This document shows positions 27,060 to 35,843 of a stretch of DNA of 64,000 bases, in pieces. Under the pieces are notes generated by a model. The model saw only the letters and a list, made by a program, of their open reading frames with translations. It had not been told where the DNA came from and did no database searches. Both the position numbers and the translations under genes were made by a program. Every line of letters begins with the position of its first letter. The first letter of the stretch is position 1. This stretch comes from Sphingopyxis sp. LC81 (GTDB taxonomy: Bacteria; Pseudomonadota; Alphaproteobacteria; Sphingomonadales; Sphingomonadaceae), in the NCBI RefSeq assembly GCF_000756375.1, contig NZ_JNFD01000006.1, forward strand, positions 1 through 64,000, in the 5' to 3' direction.

Positions 27060-29012
27060 ATGCGCAGCCTTTTGATCACCGCATCTCTTCTCGCCCTCGC
27101 GCCGGTCGCGGCACAGGCCCAGACCACCGCCGCACCGCCTGCGGGTGACGCCGTCTATACCAGTGAGCTGTTGACGCGCTGGGGCAAAGAGGTGACGCCC
27201 GAAAACGCGTGGCGCCTTTACCCCCGCCCGCAGATGGTGCGCGAGCGCTGGGTCAATCTCAACGGCCTGTGGGACTATGCTATCGCGCCGAAGGCGGCCG
27301 AACGGCCGGCGGCGATGGACGGCCAGATCCTCGTGCCGTTTCCGGTCGAATCGAAACTCTCGCGCGTCGCGCGCAAGGTCACGCCCGACGACCGCGTCTG
27401 GTATCGCCGCAGCTTCACCGTCCCGGCCGACTGGCGCGGCCAGAATGTCATGCTCAATTTCGGCGCGGTCGACTATGAAGCGACGGTGCGCGTCAACGGA
27501 TCGGTCGTCGGATCGCACAAGGGCGGGTTCGATGCCTTCGGTTTCGACATCAGCCCCTATCTGAAAACGGGCGCGAACGAGCTGGTCGTCGAGGTCACCG
27601 ATCCGACGAGCGCGGGCACGCAGCCGCGCGGCAAGCAGATCCTCGACCCCGCGGGCATCTGGTACACCGCGGTCAGCGGCATCTGGCAGACGGTGTGGAT
27701 CGAGCCGGTGCCCAAGCTCCATATCGCCGAGGTGCGCGCGACCCCCGACATCGACCGCGGCACCGTCGATGTCGCGGTGGCGCTCTCCGGCTGGGCGAAC
27801 GACAATGACGCGGTGCGGCTGACCGCGAGCGCGGGCGGCAAGACGATCGCCTCGACGATCATCCGCGCCAACCGGCAGGCGACGCTCGCCATCCCGAACG
27901 CGCATCTCTGGTCGCCCGATGATCCCCATCTCTACGATCTCAAGGCCGAGCTGGTCACGATCGCCGATCCCTATGCGGGCGAAGCCGAGCGCGACCGCAA
28001 GGCCTATGACTCGCGCTTCACCGATCATGAGCGCCGCGTTTATGCGAAGGCGCGAGTGCAGGGCGCGCCGCGCGACAGCGTCGCCGCCTATTTTGCGATG
28101 CGCAAAGTGTCGATCGGGCCCGGCCGCGTCGCGGGCCAGCCCGCGATCCTGCTCAACAACAAGCCTTTGTTCCAGCACGGCACGCTCGATCAGGGCTGGT
28201 GGCCCGACGGGCTTTATACGCCGCCGTCGGAGGAGGCGATGAAGAGCGACATCGTCTTCCTGAAAAAGGCGGGGTTCAACATGCTGCGCAAGCATATCAA
28301 GGTCGAGCCCGCGCGCTATTATCACGACGCCGACCGGCTCGGCATGCTGATCTGGCAGGACATGCCCTCGGGCGGTGGCGAGGATCAATATCTCGCGGGC
28401 ACCAGCCAGTATCAGGCGGTTTTCCCGTCGGAGACGCTCGCCGAGCAGCAGAAGCAATTGTCCGAAATGATCGGCGAACTGCGCGCCTTCCCCTCGATCG
28501 TGACGTGGGTCGTCAACAATGAGGGGTGGGGCCAATATGATTCGGCGACGCTCACGCGCTTCGTGAAGGGGATCGATCCGACGCGGCTGGTCGATGCCAA
28601 TTCGGGCTGGCTCGACGTCGCGCCGAAGGACTCCGACATGCTCGACATCCATACTTATGAGGATGTGCCGAAGACACCGCCGTTGCAGGCCGACCGCGCG
28701 ATCGTGCTCGGCGAATATGGCGGGGTCGGTTTCCCCGTGCCGGGGCATATCTGGAAACCGGGCAAGGGCAATTGGAGCTATCAGGTCGCGCAGGACGAGA
28801 AGGAGTATCTCGTCCGCTTCCGCCGCAAGATGGAGGGCGTGATCCGGCAGGCGAAGGAGAATGGGCTCAGCGCGTCGGTCTACACCCAGACGACCGATGT
28901 CGAGGACGAGATCAACGGTCTTTTGACCTATGACCGCGCGGTGCCGAAGGCATCGGCGGAGGCGCTGGCGGCGATCGCCGCGCCGCTGTGGACGACCCCG
29001 ACTCCGGACTGA
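27060..29012 (+). CDS. GH2 family glycoside hydrolase (exported)
   Basis: 650-aa GH2 enzyme with retaining mechanism. A signal peptide ends at 'PVAAQAQT'; then come the sugar-binding jelly-roll ('NLNGLWDYAI', 'VWYRRSFTVPADW'), an Ig-like domain and a TIM barrel. The catalytic acid/base is E488 in 'VVNNEGWGQYD' and the nucleophile E552 in 'VLGEYGGVG'. ATG 27060 gives the signal peptide; a longer frame to 26823 runs back into the GH92 gene. GH2 covers beta-galactosidases, beta-mannosidases and beta-glucuronidases. In a mannan or N-glycan locus beta-mannosidase is attractive (the core Man-beta-1,4-GlcNAc), but the sequence alone does not decide. Confidence 0.85.
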   Translation: MRSLLITASLLALAPVAAQAQTTAAPPAGDAVYTSELLTRWGKEVTPENAWRLYPRPQMVRERWVNLNGLWDYAIAPKAAERPAAMDGQILVPFPVESKLSRVARKVTPDDRVWYRRSFTVPADWRGQNVMLNFGAVDYEATVRVNGSVVGSHKGGFDAFGFDISPYLKTGANELVVEVTDPTSAGTQPRGKQILDPAGIWYTAVSGIWQTVWIEPVPKLHIAEVRATPDIDRGTVDVAVALSGWANDNDAVRLTASAGGKTIASTIIRANRQATLAIPNAHLWSPDDPHLYDLKAELVTIADPYAGEAERDRKAYDSRFTDHERRVYAKARVQGAPRDSVAAYFAMRKVSIGPGRVAGQPAILLNNKPLFQHGTLDQGWWPDGLYTPPSEEAMKSDIVFLKKAGFNMLRKHIKVEPARYYHDADRLGMLIWQDMPSGGGEDQYLAGTSQYQAVFPSETLAEQQKQLSEMIGELRAFPSIVTWVVNNEGWGQYDSATLTRFVKGIDPTRLVDANSGWLDVAPKDSDMLDIHTYEDVPKTPPLQADRAIVLGEYGGVGFPVPGHIWKPGKGNWSYQVAQDEKEYLVRFRRKMEGVIRQAKENGLSASVYTQTTDVEDEINGLLTYDRAVPKASAEALAAIAAPLWTTPTPD

Positions 29013-29182
29013 CCGGCCTCGGGCGAAAGCGTCACGGCACCTGCCGTCCCCGGAGTCGGGGATGGCGGGCGCGGCGACCTGCGGCCGCGAGTCGATACCC
29101 ACGCAAAACTGCGAAAAACTGTGCCTTTGTGACGGGTCTGTAACGATTCATCGCGTCCCGCCACCGGCTCGAAAAATTTATT

Positions 29183-29211
29183 TTGACAAATTGTTTTTTA
29201 TATTCTGATAG
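29183..29211 (+). promoter_or_regulatory. Promoter of the mannoside TonB receptor
   Basis: TTGACA (29183-29188), a 17-base spacer and TGATAG (29206-29211), set in an AT-rich patch (29170-29211) unlike the flanks. The start point would be near 29218. The AT-rich tract just upstream, AAAAATTTATTTT, may hold the repressor site. Confidence 0.6.
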
Positions 29212-29219
29212 AGGCTCAA

Positions 29220-29235
29220 CGGGTCCGGGGACCCG
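29220..29235 (+). other. 5'-end hairpin of the receptor mRNA
   Basis: CGGGTCC-GG-GGACCCG, a 7-bp perfect stem, begins within one or two bases of the predicted transcription start of the receptor gene and about 70 bases before its ATG. A hairpin at the extreme 5' end commonly stabilises mRNA. Confidence 0.4.
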
Positions 29236-29307
29236 CTGCTCGGCGACTCCGAAAGCGCCGAATAACGAGTGGGGGCGAACAGCCCCTCGAACAGGGAGGT
29301 CGATGTG

Positions 29308-32304
29308 ATGAAGGCAGGACAAATCCATTCCGCGAAGACGGCGCGGCGCGCGGCGCTGGTACGCGAACTGATGCTGGGCGCGGGCACGCTCGCGGCGCTG
29401 TGCAGCGCCGGGCAGGCTTATGCGCAGGCGGCGCCGGCGCCGCAGCCGCCCGCAGACGAAGCGGCAGAGGCGTCGGGCGACGCGATCGTCGTCACCGGCT
29501 ATCGCAAGTCGATCGAGCAGAGCCTCGAGCAGAAGCGCGAAGCCAACTCGCTGATCGAAGTCATCACCGCCGAAGACATCGGCAAATTCCCCGACAAGAA
29601 TGTCGCCGACGCGCTGCAGCGCGTGCCGGGCGTGATCATCACCCGCGACGGCGGTGAGGGCAGCCGCGTCAGCATCCGCGGTCTCCAGTCGGACCTGACG
29701 CTCACGCTGCTCAACGGCAATTTCATCGCCGGCGCCGACAGCGGCGATCCGTCGCGCTCGTTCAACTATGTCCTGCTGCCGTCGAACTTCATCGCCAGCA
29801 CCGAAGTGTACAAGTCGGCCGAGGCGCGGCTCGAAGAGGGTGGCGTCGGCGGCACGGTGATCCTCAACACCCGCCGTCCGTTCGACCTGCCGGCCTGGTC
29901 GGGCTTCGTCTCGGCCGAGGGCACCTATTCGGACACGACCAAGAAATTCGATCCGCAGATTGCCGGCCAGATTTCATGGAAAGACCCCGAAGAGCGGCTC
30001 GGCTTCCTGATCGGTGCGACCTATCAGGAACGTTCGAACCGCGAGCTGCGCGGCTCGACCGAAACCTGGCGCTGGTGGAGCGACCGCGCCGCGAACGGCG
30101 ACATCATCACCCCCGCGACCGACGTCAACGGCAATCCGTTCGAGAATGACGACGCGATTTCCTATTGGCCCGGCACCGGCGTGACGGGGCAGGACGGTAA
30201 GCATTATTCGGGCTATTGGGCGCCGCAGTCGGTCAACGCAGAAGTCTTTTCGCAGCAGCGCAAGCGCCTTGGCATCCAGGCGACCGCGCAGATGCGTCCG
30301 ATCGAAAACCTGACCGTCACCGCCAACTATTTCCGCTTCGATTACAAGAGCAACTGGCAGAGCAATGTGCTGAAGATCCCCGAATGGGGTTATGGAAATT
30401 TCTTCACCGCGCCGACCTTTGACGAGAGCGGCACGATCTTCCAGTCGGCGAATTTCCAGGTGCCCGCCGCGGGAACCGGCTGCCTTACCCGGCCGACGCC
30501 CTGCACGATGGAAACGCCGCAGCTCGCAGGCTCGTATAGCCGCGAAAAGCAGGTTTCGAACACGTTCGAGACCGAGGTCGCCTGGAATCAGGACAATTTC
30601 GACGCGGTGCTGAAGTTCGGCAAGACGAAGGCTACCGGCGGTCCGTCGATGCGCTTCGGCGTCGCCGTGAAGCCGCGCCTGACGATCCCCGGGCAGGAGC
30701 AGAACGGCAACTTCCTGAGCGAGTGGGATTTCACCGGCGGCAATCTCAACATGGAGTTCTCGCCCGAGCTGCAGGAAAATATCAAGAACGGCATCGCGCA
30801 GATCGACGTCGGCTCGACGGGCTCGGGCTTCACCAACAGCGCGATTTCGCAGCGTTATGCGCAGCTCGATCTTGTCCGCCGCTTCGATAGCTTCCTCAGC
30901 GCGTTCCGTGTCGGCGGCAAGTGGCGCGAGATGAGCATCCACCGCGAAACCGGCCGCAATGAATGGTACGCCGATCCGGCGACCAAGCGGCGCTATCAGG
31001 ACACGCCCGCGGGCGCGGTCGCGCGGCCCGAATATTTCTATGACAATCCGATCGGCAACATCGCCGGCGGGTTCAATGCAAGCTCGTTCCCGGGCATCAA
31101 TTTCAGCAATTATCTCGACTATATCAACGACACCTATGGCCCCTCGGTGCGGGTGCCCGAGCCGAACAACACCTATGACCTCAAGGAAAAGGTGTTCGCC
31201 GGCTATGTGCAGGCCGATTTCGAGGCGGGTCCGCTGCGCGGCAACATCGGTGTCCGCGTCGCACACACCAAGCAGTCGGGCCTGACCTCGGATCGCCTGC
31301 AGTTCCTCAACGATTATTGTGTCGACGGTCCGGGCGGACCGTTCGATCCGAATGTGCCGCTCGCTCCCGACGGCAACTGCCAGGTGCGGCCGCTTGCCGA
31401 GCGCGAAGTGATCGTCAACACGCAGATCGACCAGTCGAAGAGCTACACCGACTGGCTGCCCAGCCTGAACGTCGTCTATGAAGTCACCCCCGACATTGTC
31501 GTTCGCGGCGCGGTCGCCAAGGTGATCTCGCGTCCGTCGTTCAACGACTTGGGGTCGCAGCGTTCGCTCACCTATCGTTCGGCGGCTTACGCCTTCGACC
31601 GCGGCCAGTTCGGCGAGTTCGAAGGCTGGTCGGGCAGCGGCGGCAACGCCGACCTCCAGCCCTTCTCGGCATGGCAGTACGACCTTGGCGTCGAATGGTA
31701 TTTCAAGCGCGGTTCGGTGCTCGGCGCCGGTGTGTTCCGCAAGGAAGTCTCGGACTTCGTCGTGCCGCTCGTGCTCGACGTGACGCGTGAAGTGAACGGC
31801 GAACAGGTGCTGATCCAGCCCTATTCGACGGTCGCCAACGGCTCGAACGCGGTGTCGCAGGGCATCGAACTCTATGCCCAGCACACGCTCGACTTCGGCC
31901 TCGGCGCGCAGGTGAACTTCACCTATAACGACACCTCGGTCGCCGACATCACGCTCGATGGCGAAACCGTCGGCAAGTCGGCGCTGGTCGGCAGCGCGAA
32001 GACGCAGGTCAACGCGTCGGTCTTCTACGAAACCGACAAGTTCCTCGTCCGCGCCTCGTACAACCGCCGCGGCGAAGTCGTCGGCGGACTCCAGTCGGGG
32101 CTCAACGTCTACACCGACCCCTATGAACAGGTCGACATCAACGCCTCGTACGAGCTGATGGACGGGCTGATGCTCACCGCTTCGGTCATCAACCTGACCA
32201 AGTCGGAAGAGCGCCAGCACCTTGGTAACGACACCAAGGACCGCTTCGTCCGCAGCAACTATTTCGGCCGCCGCGCTTACGTTGGCGTTTCGTACAAGTT
32301 CTGA
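29308..32304 (+). CDS. TonB-dependent receptor for mannoside uptake (predicted)
   Basis: 998-aa outer-membrane transporter. A signal peptide ends near 'QAYAQAAPA'; a TonB-box-like 'DAIVVTGYRKSIEQSLEQKR' leads to the plug ('ITAEDIGKFPDKNVADALQR', 'VSIRGLQSDLTLTLLNG') and a barrel ending in 'AYVGVSYKF' with C-terminal Phe. ATG 29308 has GGGAGG nine bases upstream; the GTG at 29269 is less likely. It is the only receptor in the mannosidase block and has its own promoter. The ligand, oligomannosides, is inferred from the neighbouring genes. There is no SusD-like partner, as expected outside Bacteroidetes. Confidence 0.88.
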   Translation: MKAGQIHSAKTARRAALVRELMLGAGTLAALCSAGQAYAQAAPAPQPPADEAAEASGDAIVVTGYRKSIEQSLEQKREANSLIEVITAEDIGKFPDKNVADALQRVPGVIITRDGGEGSRVSIRGLQSDLTLTLLNGNFIAGADSGDPSRSFNYVLLPSNFIASTEVYKSAEARLEEGGVGGTVILNTRRPFDLPAWSGFVSAEGTYSDTTKKFDPQIAGQISWKDPEERLGFLIGATYQERSNRELRGSTETWRWWSDRAANGDIITPATDVNGNPFENDDAISYWPGTGVTGQDGKHYSGYWAPQSVNAEVFSQQRKRLGIQATAQMRPIENLTVTANYFRFDYKSNWQSNVLKIPEWGYGNFFTAPTFDESGTIFQSANFQVPAAGTGCLTRPTPCTMETPQLAGSYSREKQVSNTFETEVAWNQDNFDAVLKFGKTKATGGPSMRFGVAVKPRLTIPGQEQNGNFLSEWDFTGGNLNMEFSPELQENIKNGIAQIDVGSTGSGFTNSAISQRYAQLDLVRRFDSFLSAFRVGGKWREMSIHRETGRNEWYADPATKRRYQDTPAGAVARPEYFYDNPIGNIAGGFNASSFPGINFSNYLDYINDTYGPSVRVPEPNNTYDLKEKVFAGYVQADFEAGPLRGNIGVRVAHTKQSGLTSDRLQFLNDYCVDGPGGPFDPNVPLAPDGNCQVRPLAEREVIVNTQIDQSKSYTDWLPSLNVVYEVTPDIVVRGAVAKVISRPSFNDLGSQRSLTYRSAAYAFDRGQFGEFEGWSGSGGNADLQPFSAWQYDLGVEWYFKRGSVLGAGVFRKEVSDFVVPLVLDVTREVNGEQVLIQPYSTVANGSNAVSQGIELYAQHTLDFGLGAQVNFTYNDTSVADITLDGETVGKSALVGSAKTQVNASVFYETDKFLVRASYNRRGEVVGGLQSGLNVYTDPYEQVDINASYELMDGLMLTASVINLTKSEERQHLGNDTKDRFVRSNYFGRRAYVGVSYKF

Positions 32305-32332
32305 TGGGGCCCATACCCCAGCTCTCCCCCTT

Positions 32333-32356
32333 GGGTGGCTCCGCAAGGAGCCACCC
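32333..32356 (+). terminator. GNRA-capped hairpin after the TonB receptor
   Basis: GGGTGGCTCC-GCAA-GGAGCCACCC: a perfect 10-bp stem with a GCAA tetraloop, 29 bases after the receptor stop. No proper T-run follows, only CTCTTTCC, so it may be a leaky terminator or an mRNA 3'-end stabiliser that sets receptor and glycosidase levels apart. Confidence 0.55.
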
Positions 32357-32416
32357 ACCTCTTTCCGGGCGAGCGGGTATGACTATGGTAATGAGCGAAA
32401 CGGGGAGCGACGCAGG

Positions 32417-33490
32417 GTGCGTGTCTGGTTGAAATCGCTGGTTTTGGGTACGGCGCTGCTGACCGGCGGCACGGCCGCGGCAGAGAATCCGATCGTTCCC
32501 GGCTGGTACGCCGACCCCGAAATCCGTGTCTTCGGCGACCGCTACTGGATCTATCCGACCTATTCGGACCATGGCGAGACGCCTGATCTCTCACAGCATT
32601 TCAACGAGCAGCAGAAGAAGCTGCGCGAACAGAAGACGGTCCGGCCGTCCTATTATTTCCAGACCTTCTTCAACGTCTTTTCGTCGCTCGACCTCGTCCA
32701 CTGGACGAAGCATAGCCACGCCCTCGACGTCGAGAATGTCGCCTGGGCGGCCTATGCCGTGTGGGCGCCGTCGGCGATCGAGAAGGACGGCAAATATTAT
32801 CTCTTCTTCGGCGCGAACGACATCCAGTCGAACGACCAGCGCGGCGGCATCGGTGTCGCGGTCAGCGACCGCCCCGAGGGGCCGTTCAAGGACGCGATCG
32901 GCAAGCCGCTGATCGACGCCTTCCACAATGGCGCGCAGCCGATCGACCAGTTCGTTTTCCGCGACGACGATGGGCAGCATTATCTCTATTATGGCGGCTG
33001 GAAGCATTGCAATGTCGTGCGCCTCGGCGACGACCTGACCTCGATTCTGCCCTTTGCCGACGGCACGACCTATAAGGAAATCACGCCCCCCGGCTATGTC
33101 GAGGGCTCGTTCATGGTGAAGCGCAAGGGCGTCTATTATCTGATGTGGTCGGAGGGCGGCTGGACCGGTCCCGATTATTCGGTCGCCTATGCGATGGGAC
33201 CGTCGCCGACCGGGCCGTTCAAGCCGATGGGCAAGATACTCAGCCAGGATTTCAAGATCGCGCGCGGGGCGGGGCATCATTCGGTGGTCAATGTGCCCGG
33301 CACCGACGACTGGTACATCGCTTACCATCGCCGCCCGCTCGAAGAGACGAGCGGCGAGCGCCGCCAACTCGCGATCGACCGCATGATCTTCAACGCCGAC
33401 GGCACGATCGCGCCGGTGATAATGACGAACAAGGGCGTCGCAGCACGCCCGCTGCCGCCACGAACGGCAAACAGGGGAGAGACGAAGTGA
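32417..33490 (+). CDS. GH43 family glycoside hydrolase (exported)
   Basis: 357-aa five-bladed beta-propeller enzyme with inverting mechanism. The GH43 catalytic triad is visible: D33 in 'GWYADPEI' (base), D177 in 'PIDQFVFRDDDG' (pKa modulator) and E229 in 'GYVEGSFMVKRKG' (acid). The start is taken as GTG 32417, which gives the signal peptide 'LKSLVLGTALLTGGTAAAE'; a longer frame to 32222 overlaps the receptor. Known GH43 enzymes act mostly on arabinofuranosides, xylosides or beta-galactosides, so its placement between a receptor and GH92 genes suggests that the target glycan carries a side chain other than mannose. It overlaps the next gene by four bases (GTGA). Confidence 0.82.
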   Translation: MRVWLKSLVLGTALLTGGTAAAENPIVPGWYADPEIRVFGDRYWIYPTYSDHGETPDLSQHFNEQQKKLREQKTVRPSYYFQTFFNVFSSLDLVHWTKHSHALDVENVAWAAYAVWAPSAIEKDGKYYLFFGANDIQSNDQRGGIGVAVSDRPEGPFKDAIGKPLIDAFHNGAQPIDQFVFRDDDGQHYLYYGGWKHCNVVRLGDDLTSILPFADGTTYKEITPPGYVEGSFMVKRKGVYYLMWSEGGWTGPDYSVAYAMGPSPTGPFKPMGKILSQDFKIARGAGHHSVVNVPGTDDWYIAYHRRPLEETSGERRQLAIDRMIFNADGTIAPVIMTNKGVAARPLPPRTANRGETK

Positions 33491-35829
33491 AGACGATCCG
33501 CAAGACGATGCTGGGCGCCGCCGCAAGCGCGCTTGTGCTGACTAGTGTCGGGACCCCTGCGGCGCTCGCGCAATCGGCCGCGAACCAGACTGCGCTCGTC
33601 GATTACGTCAACCCGCTGATGGGCACCGATTCAAGCTATCGCCTGTCGTACGGCAACACCTATCCCGCGGTCGCGGTGCCCTTTGGCATGAACAGCTGGA
33701 CGCCGGTGACCGGCGAGCCCGGGAGCGGCTGGGGCTATACCTACGACGGCGAGAAGATCAGCGGCATCAAGCAGACGCACCAGCCGAGCCCGTGGATGAA
33801 CGATTATGCCGCCTTCGCGCTGATGGCGGAAACCGGGCCGGTGAAGGTCAAGCAGCAGGAACGCGGCAGCTGGTTCAGCCATAAAGCCGAGGTTGCGCGC
33901 CCCCATTCGTACAAGGTCTATCTCGCCGACTATGACGTGACCGCCGAGGTCGCGCCGACGGAACGCGCCGCGCAGTTCCGCTTCACCTTCCCCGAAAGCG
34001 ACGACGCGCACATCCTGCTCGACGGTCTCGCGGGCGGCTCGATGGTCAAGGTCGACGTCAAGAACCGCCGCATCACCGGCTATGTCCGCAACAACAACGG
34101 TGGCGTACCCGACAATTTCCACAATTATTTCGTCGCCGAATTCGACCGCGATTTCACGCTCGCGCGCACCTGGGCGGGCGACAACGCGCCGACGAACGAA
34201 CTCGCGCGCGAGGGCGACCATGTCGGCGCGGTGCTCAGCTTCAAGACGAAGAAGGGCGACAAGGTCCATGTCCGCGTCGCCTCGTCGTTCATCAGCCCCG
34301 AACAGGCGTTGCTGAACCTGCGCAGCGAAATCGGCAGCGACAGCTTCGATACGACGCAGGCGAAGGCGAAGGCGGCGTGGGAAAAGGAACTCTCGCGCAT
34401 CCGCGTCACCGATCCCGATCCCGAAAAAATCCGCACCTTCTATTCGTCGCTGTACCGGATGCTGCAATTCCCGCGCGTTTTCTATGAAAAGGACGCGAAC
34501 GGAAAGATCGTCCACTACAGCCCGTACGACGGCAAGGTGCACGACGGTTACATGTTCACCGACAATGGTTTCTGGGACACGTGGCGCGCGGTCTTCCCCT
34601 TCTTCGCGCTGATGTATCCCGAACTCGACAGCCAGATCATGCAGGGGCTGGTCAACACCTATAAGGAGGGCGGCTGGCTGCCCGAATGGGCGAGCCCCGG
34701 CTATCGCAACGTGATGATCGGGTCGAACTCGGCGAACCTGATTGCCGACGCCTATTTCAACGGCGTGCGCGGCTTCGACGTCGAGACGCTGTACGAAGCG
34801 ATGATCAAGAATGCGACGACGAGCGAGGGCCGCCCGAAGGACAAGGCGGGCAAGGTCATCGCCGCGGTCGGGCGCGAGGGCGCCGAATATTACAACCAGC
34901 TCGGCTATGTCCCCTATGACGTGGGCATCAACGAAAATGCCGCGCGCACGCTCGAATATGCGACCGCCGACTTCGCGATCGCTCAGCTCGCGAAGGCGCT
35001 CGGCAAGGACGCCGATGCGAAGAAATATCGGGAGCGCGCGCTGAACTACCAGAAGCTCTACGACAATCAGAGCGGCTGGATCCGCGGCCGCAACAAGGAT
35101 GGTTCGTGGGCGACCCCGTTCAACCCGTATAAATGGGGCGATGCCTTCACCGAGGGGAACGCGCTCCATTACAGCTGGGCGGTGATGCAGGATGTTCAGG
35201 GGTTGATGAACCTGATGGGCGGGCGGCAGAAATTCGTCGAGCGGCTCGATGCGATTTTCACCACCCCGCCGATCTTCGACGAAAGCTATTATGGGCAGGT
35301 GATCCACGAGATCCGCGAGATGCAGATCGTCGACATGGGCCAATATGCCCACGGTAATCAGCCGATCCAGCACATGCCCTATCTCTACAATTGGGCGGGT
35401 GCGCCGTGGAAGACGCAGCATCATGTGCGTGACATCATGGCGAAGCTCTATTCGTCGGCACCCGACGGCTATCCGGGCGACGAGGATAATGGTCAGACCT
35501 CGGCCTGGTATGTCTTCTCGGCGCTCGGCTTCTATCCGGTTGCGTCGGCGACGGGCGAATATGCGATCGGCAGCCCGCTGTTCCAGGAAGCCGTGCTGAC
35601 GATGCCGAACGGCAAGACGCTGACGATCAACGCCGCGAACAACAGCAATGCGAACGTCTATCTCCAGTCGGTCGCGCTCGGCGGGAAACCGCAAACGAAG
35701 ACCTATTTCACGCACGGCGCTTTGTCGCAGGGCGGGACGGTCGACTTCGTGATGGGCGCCAAGCCGAACAAGCAATGGGGCACCGCCCCCGCTGATGCGC
35801 CCTTCTCGATCAGCGCGCCCGCCAAGTGA
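33487..35829 (+). CDS. GH92 alpha-mannosidase, paralogue 2
   Basis: 780-aa GH92 exo-alpha-mannosidase. It starts at GTG 33487 within the stop of the GH43 gene, behind GGGAGAG, and has a signal peptide ending near 'PAALAQSA'. Motifs in order: 'YVNPLMGTDSSYRLSYGNTY', 'VPFGMNSWTPVTG', 'GFWDTWRAVFPFFALMYPE', 'YAHGNQPIQHMPYLYNWAG' and 'DEDNGQTSAWYVFSALGFYPV'. With paralogue 1 it shares the NQP/YNW form of the substrate loop, unlike paralogues 3 and 4. It is followed by GH125 with coupled translation, so the two enzymes are probably made in similar amounts and act on the same oligomannoside. Confidence 0.88.
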   Translation: MKTIRKTMLGAAASALVLTSVGTPAALAQSAANQTALVDYVNPLMGTDSSYRLSYGNTYPAVAVPFGMNSWTPVTGEPGSGWGYTYDGEKISGIKQTHQPSPWMNDYAAFALMAETGPVKVKQQERGSWFSHKAEVARPHSYKVYLADYDVTAEVAPTERAAQFRFTFPESDDAHILLDGLAGGSMVKVDVKNRRITGYVRNNNGGVPDNFHNYFVAEFDRDFTLARTWAGDNAPTNELAREGDHVGAVLSFKTKKGDKVHVRVASSFISPEQALLNLRSEIGSDSFDTTQAKAKAAWEKELSRIRVTDPDPEKIRTFYSSLYRMLQFPRVFYEKDANGKIVHYSPYDGKVHDGYMFTDNGFWDTWRAVFPFFALMYPELDSQIMQGLVNTYKEGGWLPEWASPGYRNVMIGSNSANLIADAYFNGVRGFDVETLYEAMIKNATTSEGRPKDKAGKVIAAVGREGAEYYNQLGYVPYDVGINENAARTLEYATADFAIAQLAKALGKDADAKKYRERALNYQKLYDNQSGWIRGRNKDGSWATPFNPYKWGDAFTEGNALHYSWAVMQDVQGLMNLMGGRQKFVERLDAIFTTPPIFDESYYGQVIHEIREMQIVDMGQYAHGNQPIQHMPYLYNWAGAPWKTQHHVRDIMAKLYSSAPDGYPGDEDNGQTSAWYVFSALGFYPVASATGEYAIGSPLFQEAVLTMPNGKTLTINAANNSNANVYLQSVALGGKPQTKTYFTHGALSQGGTVDFVMGAKPNKQWGTAPADAPFSISAPAK

Positions 35830-35843
35830 TTTCGGAGATGAAC

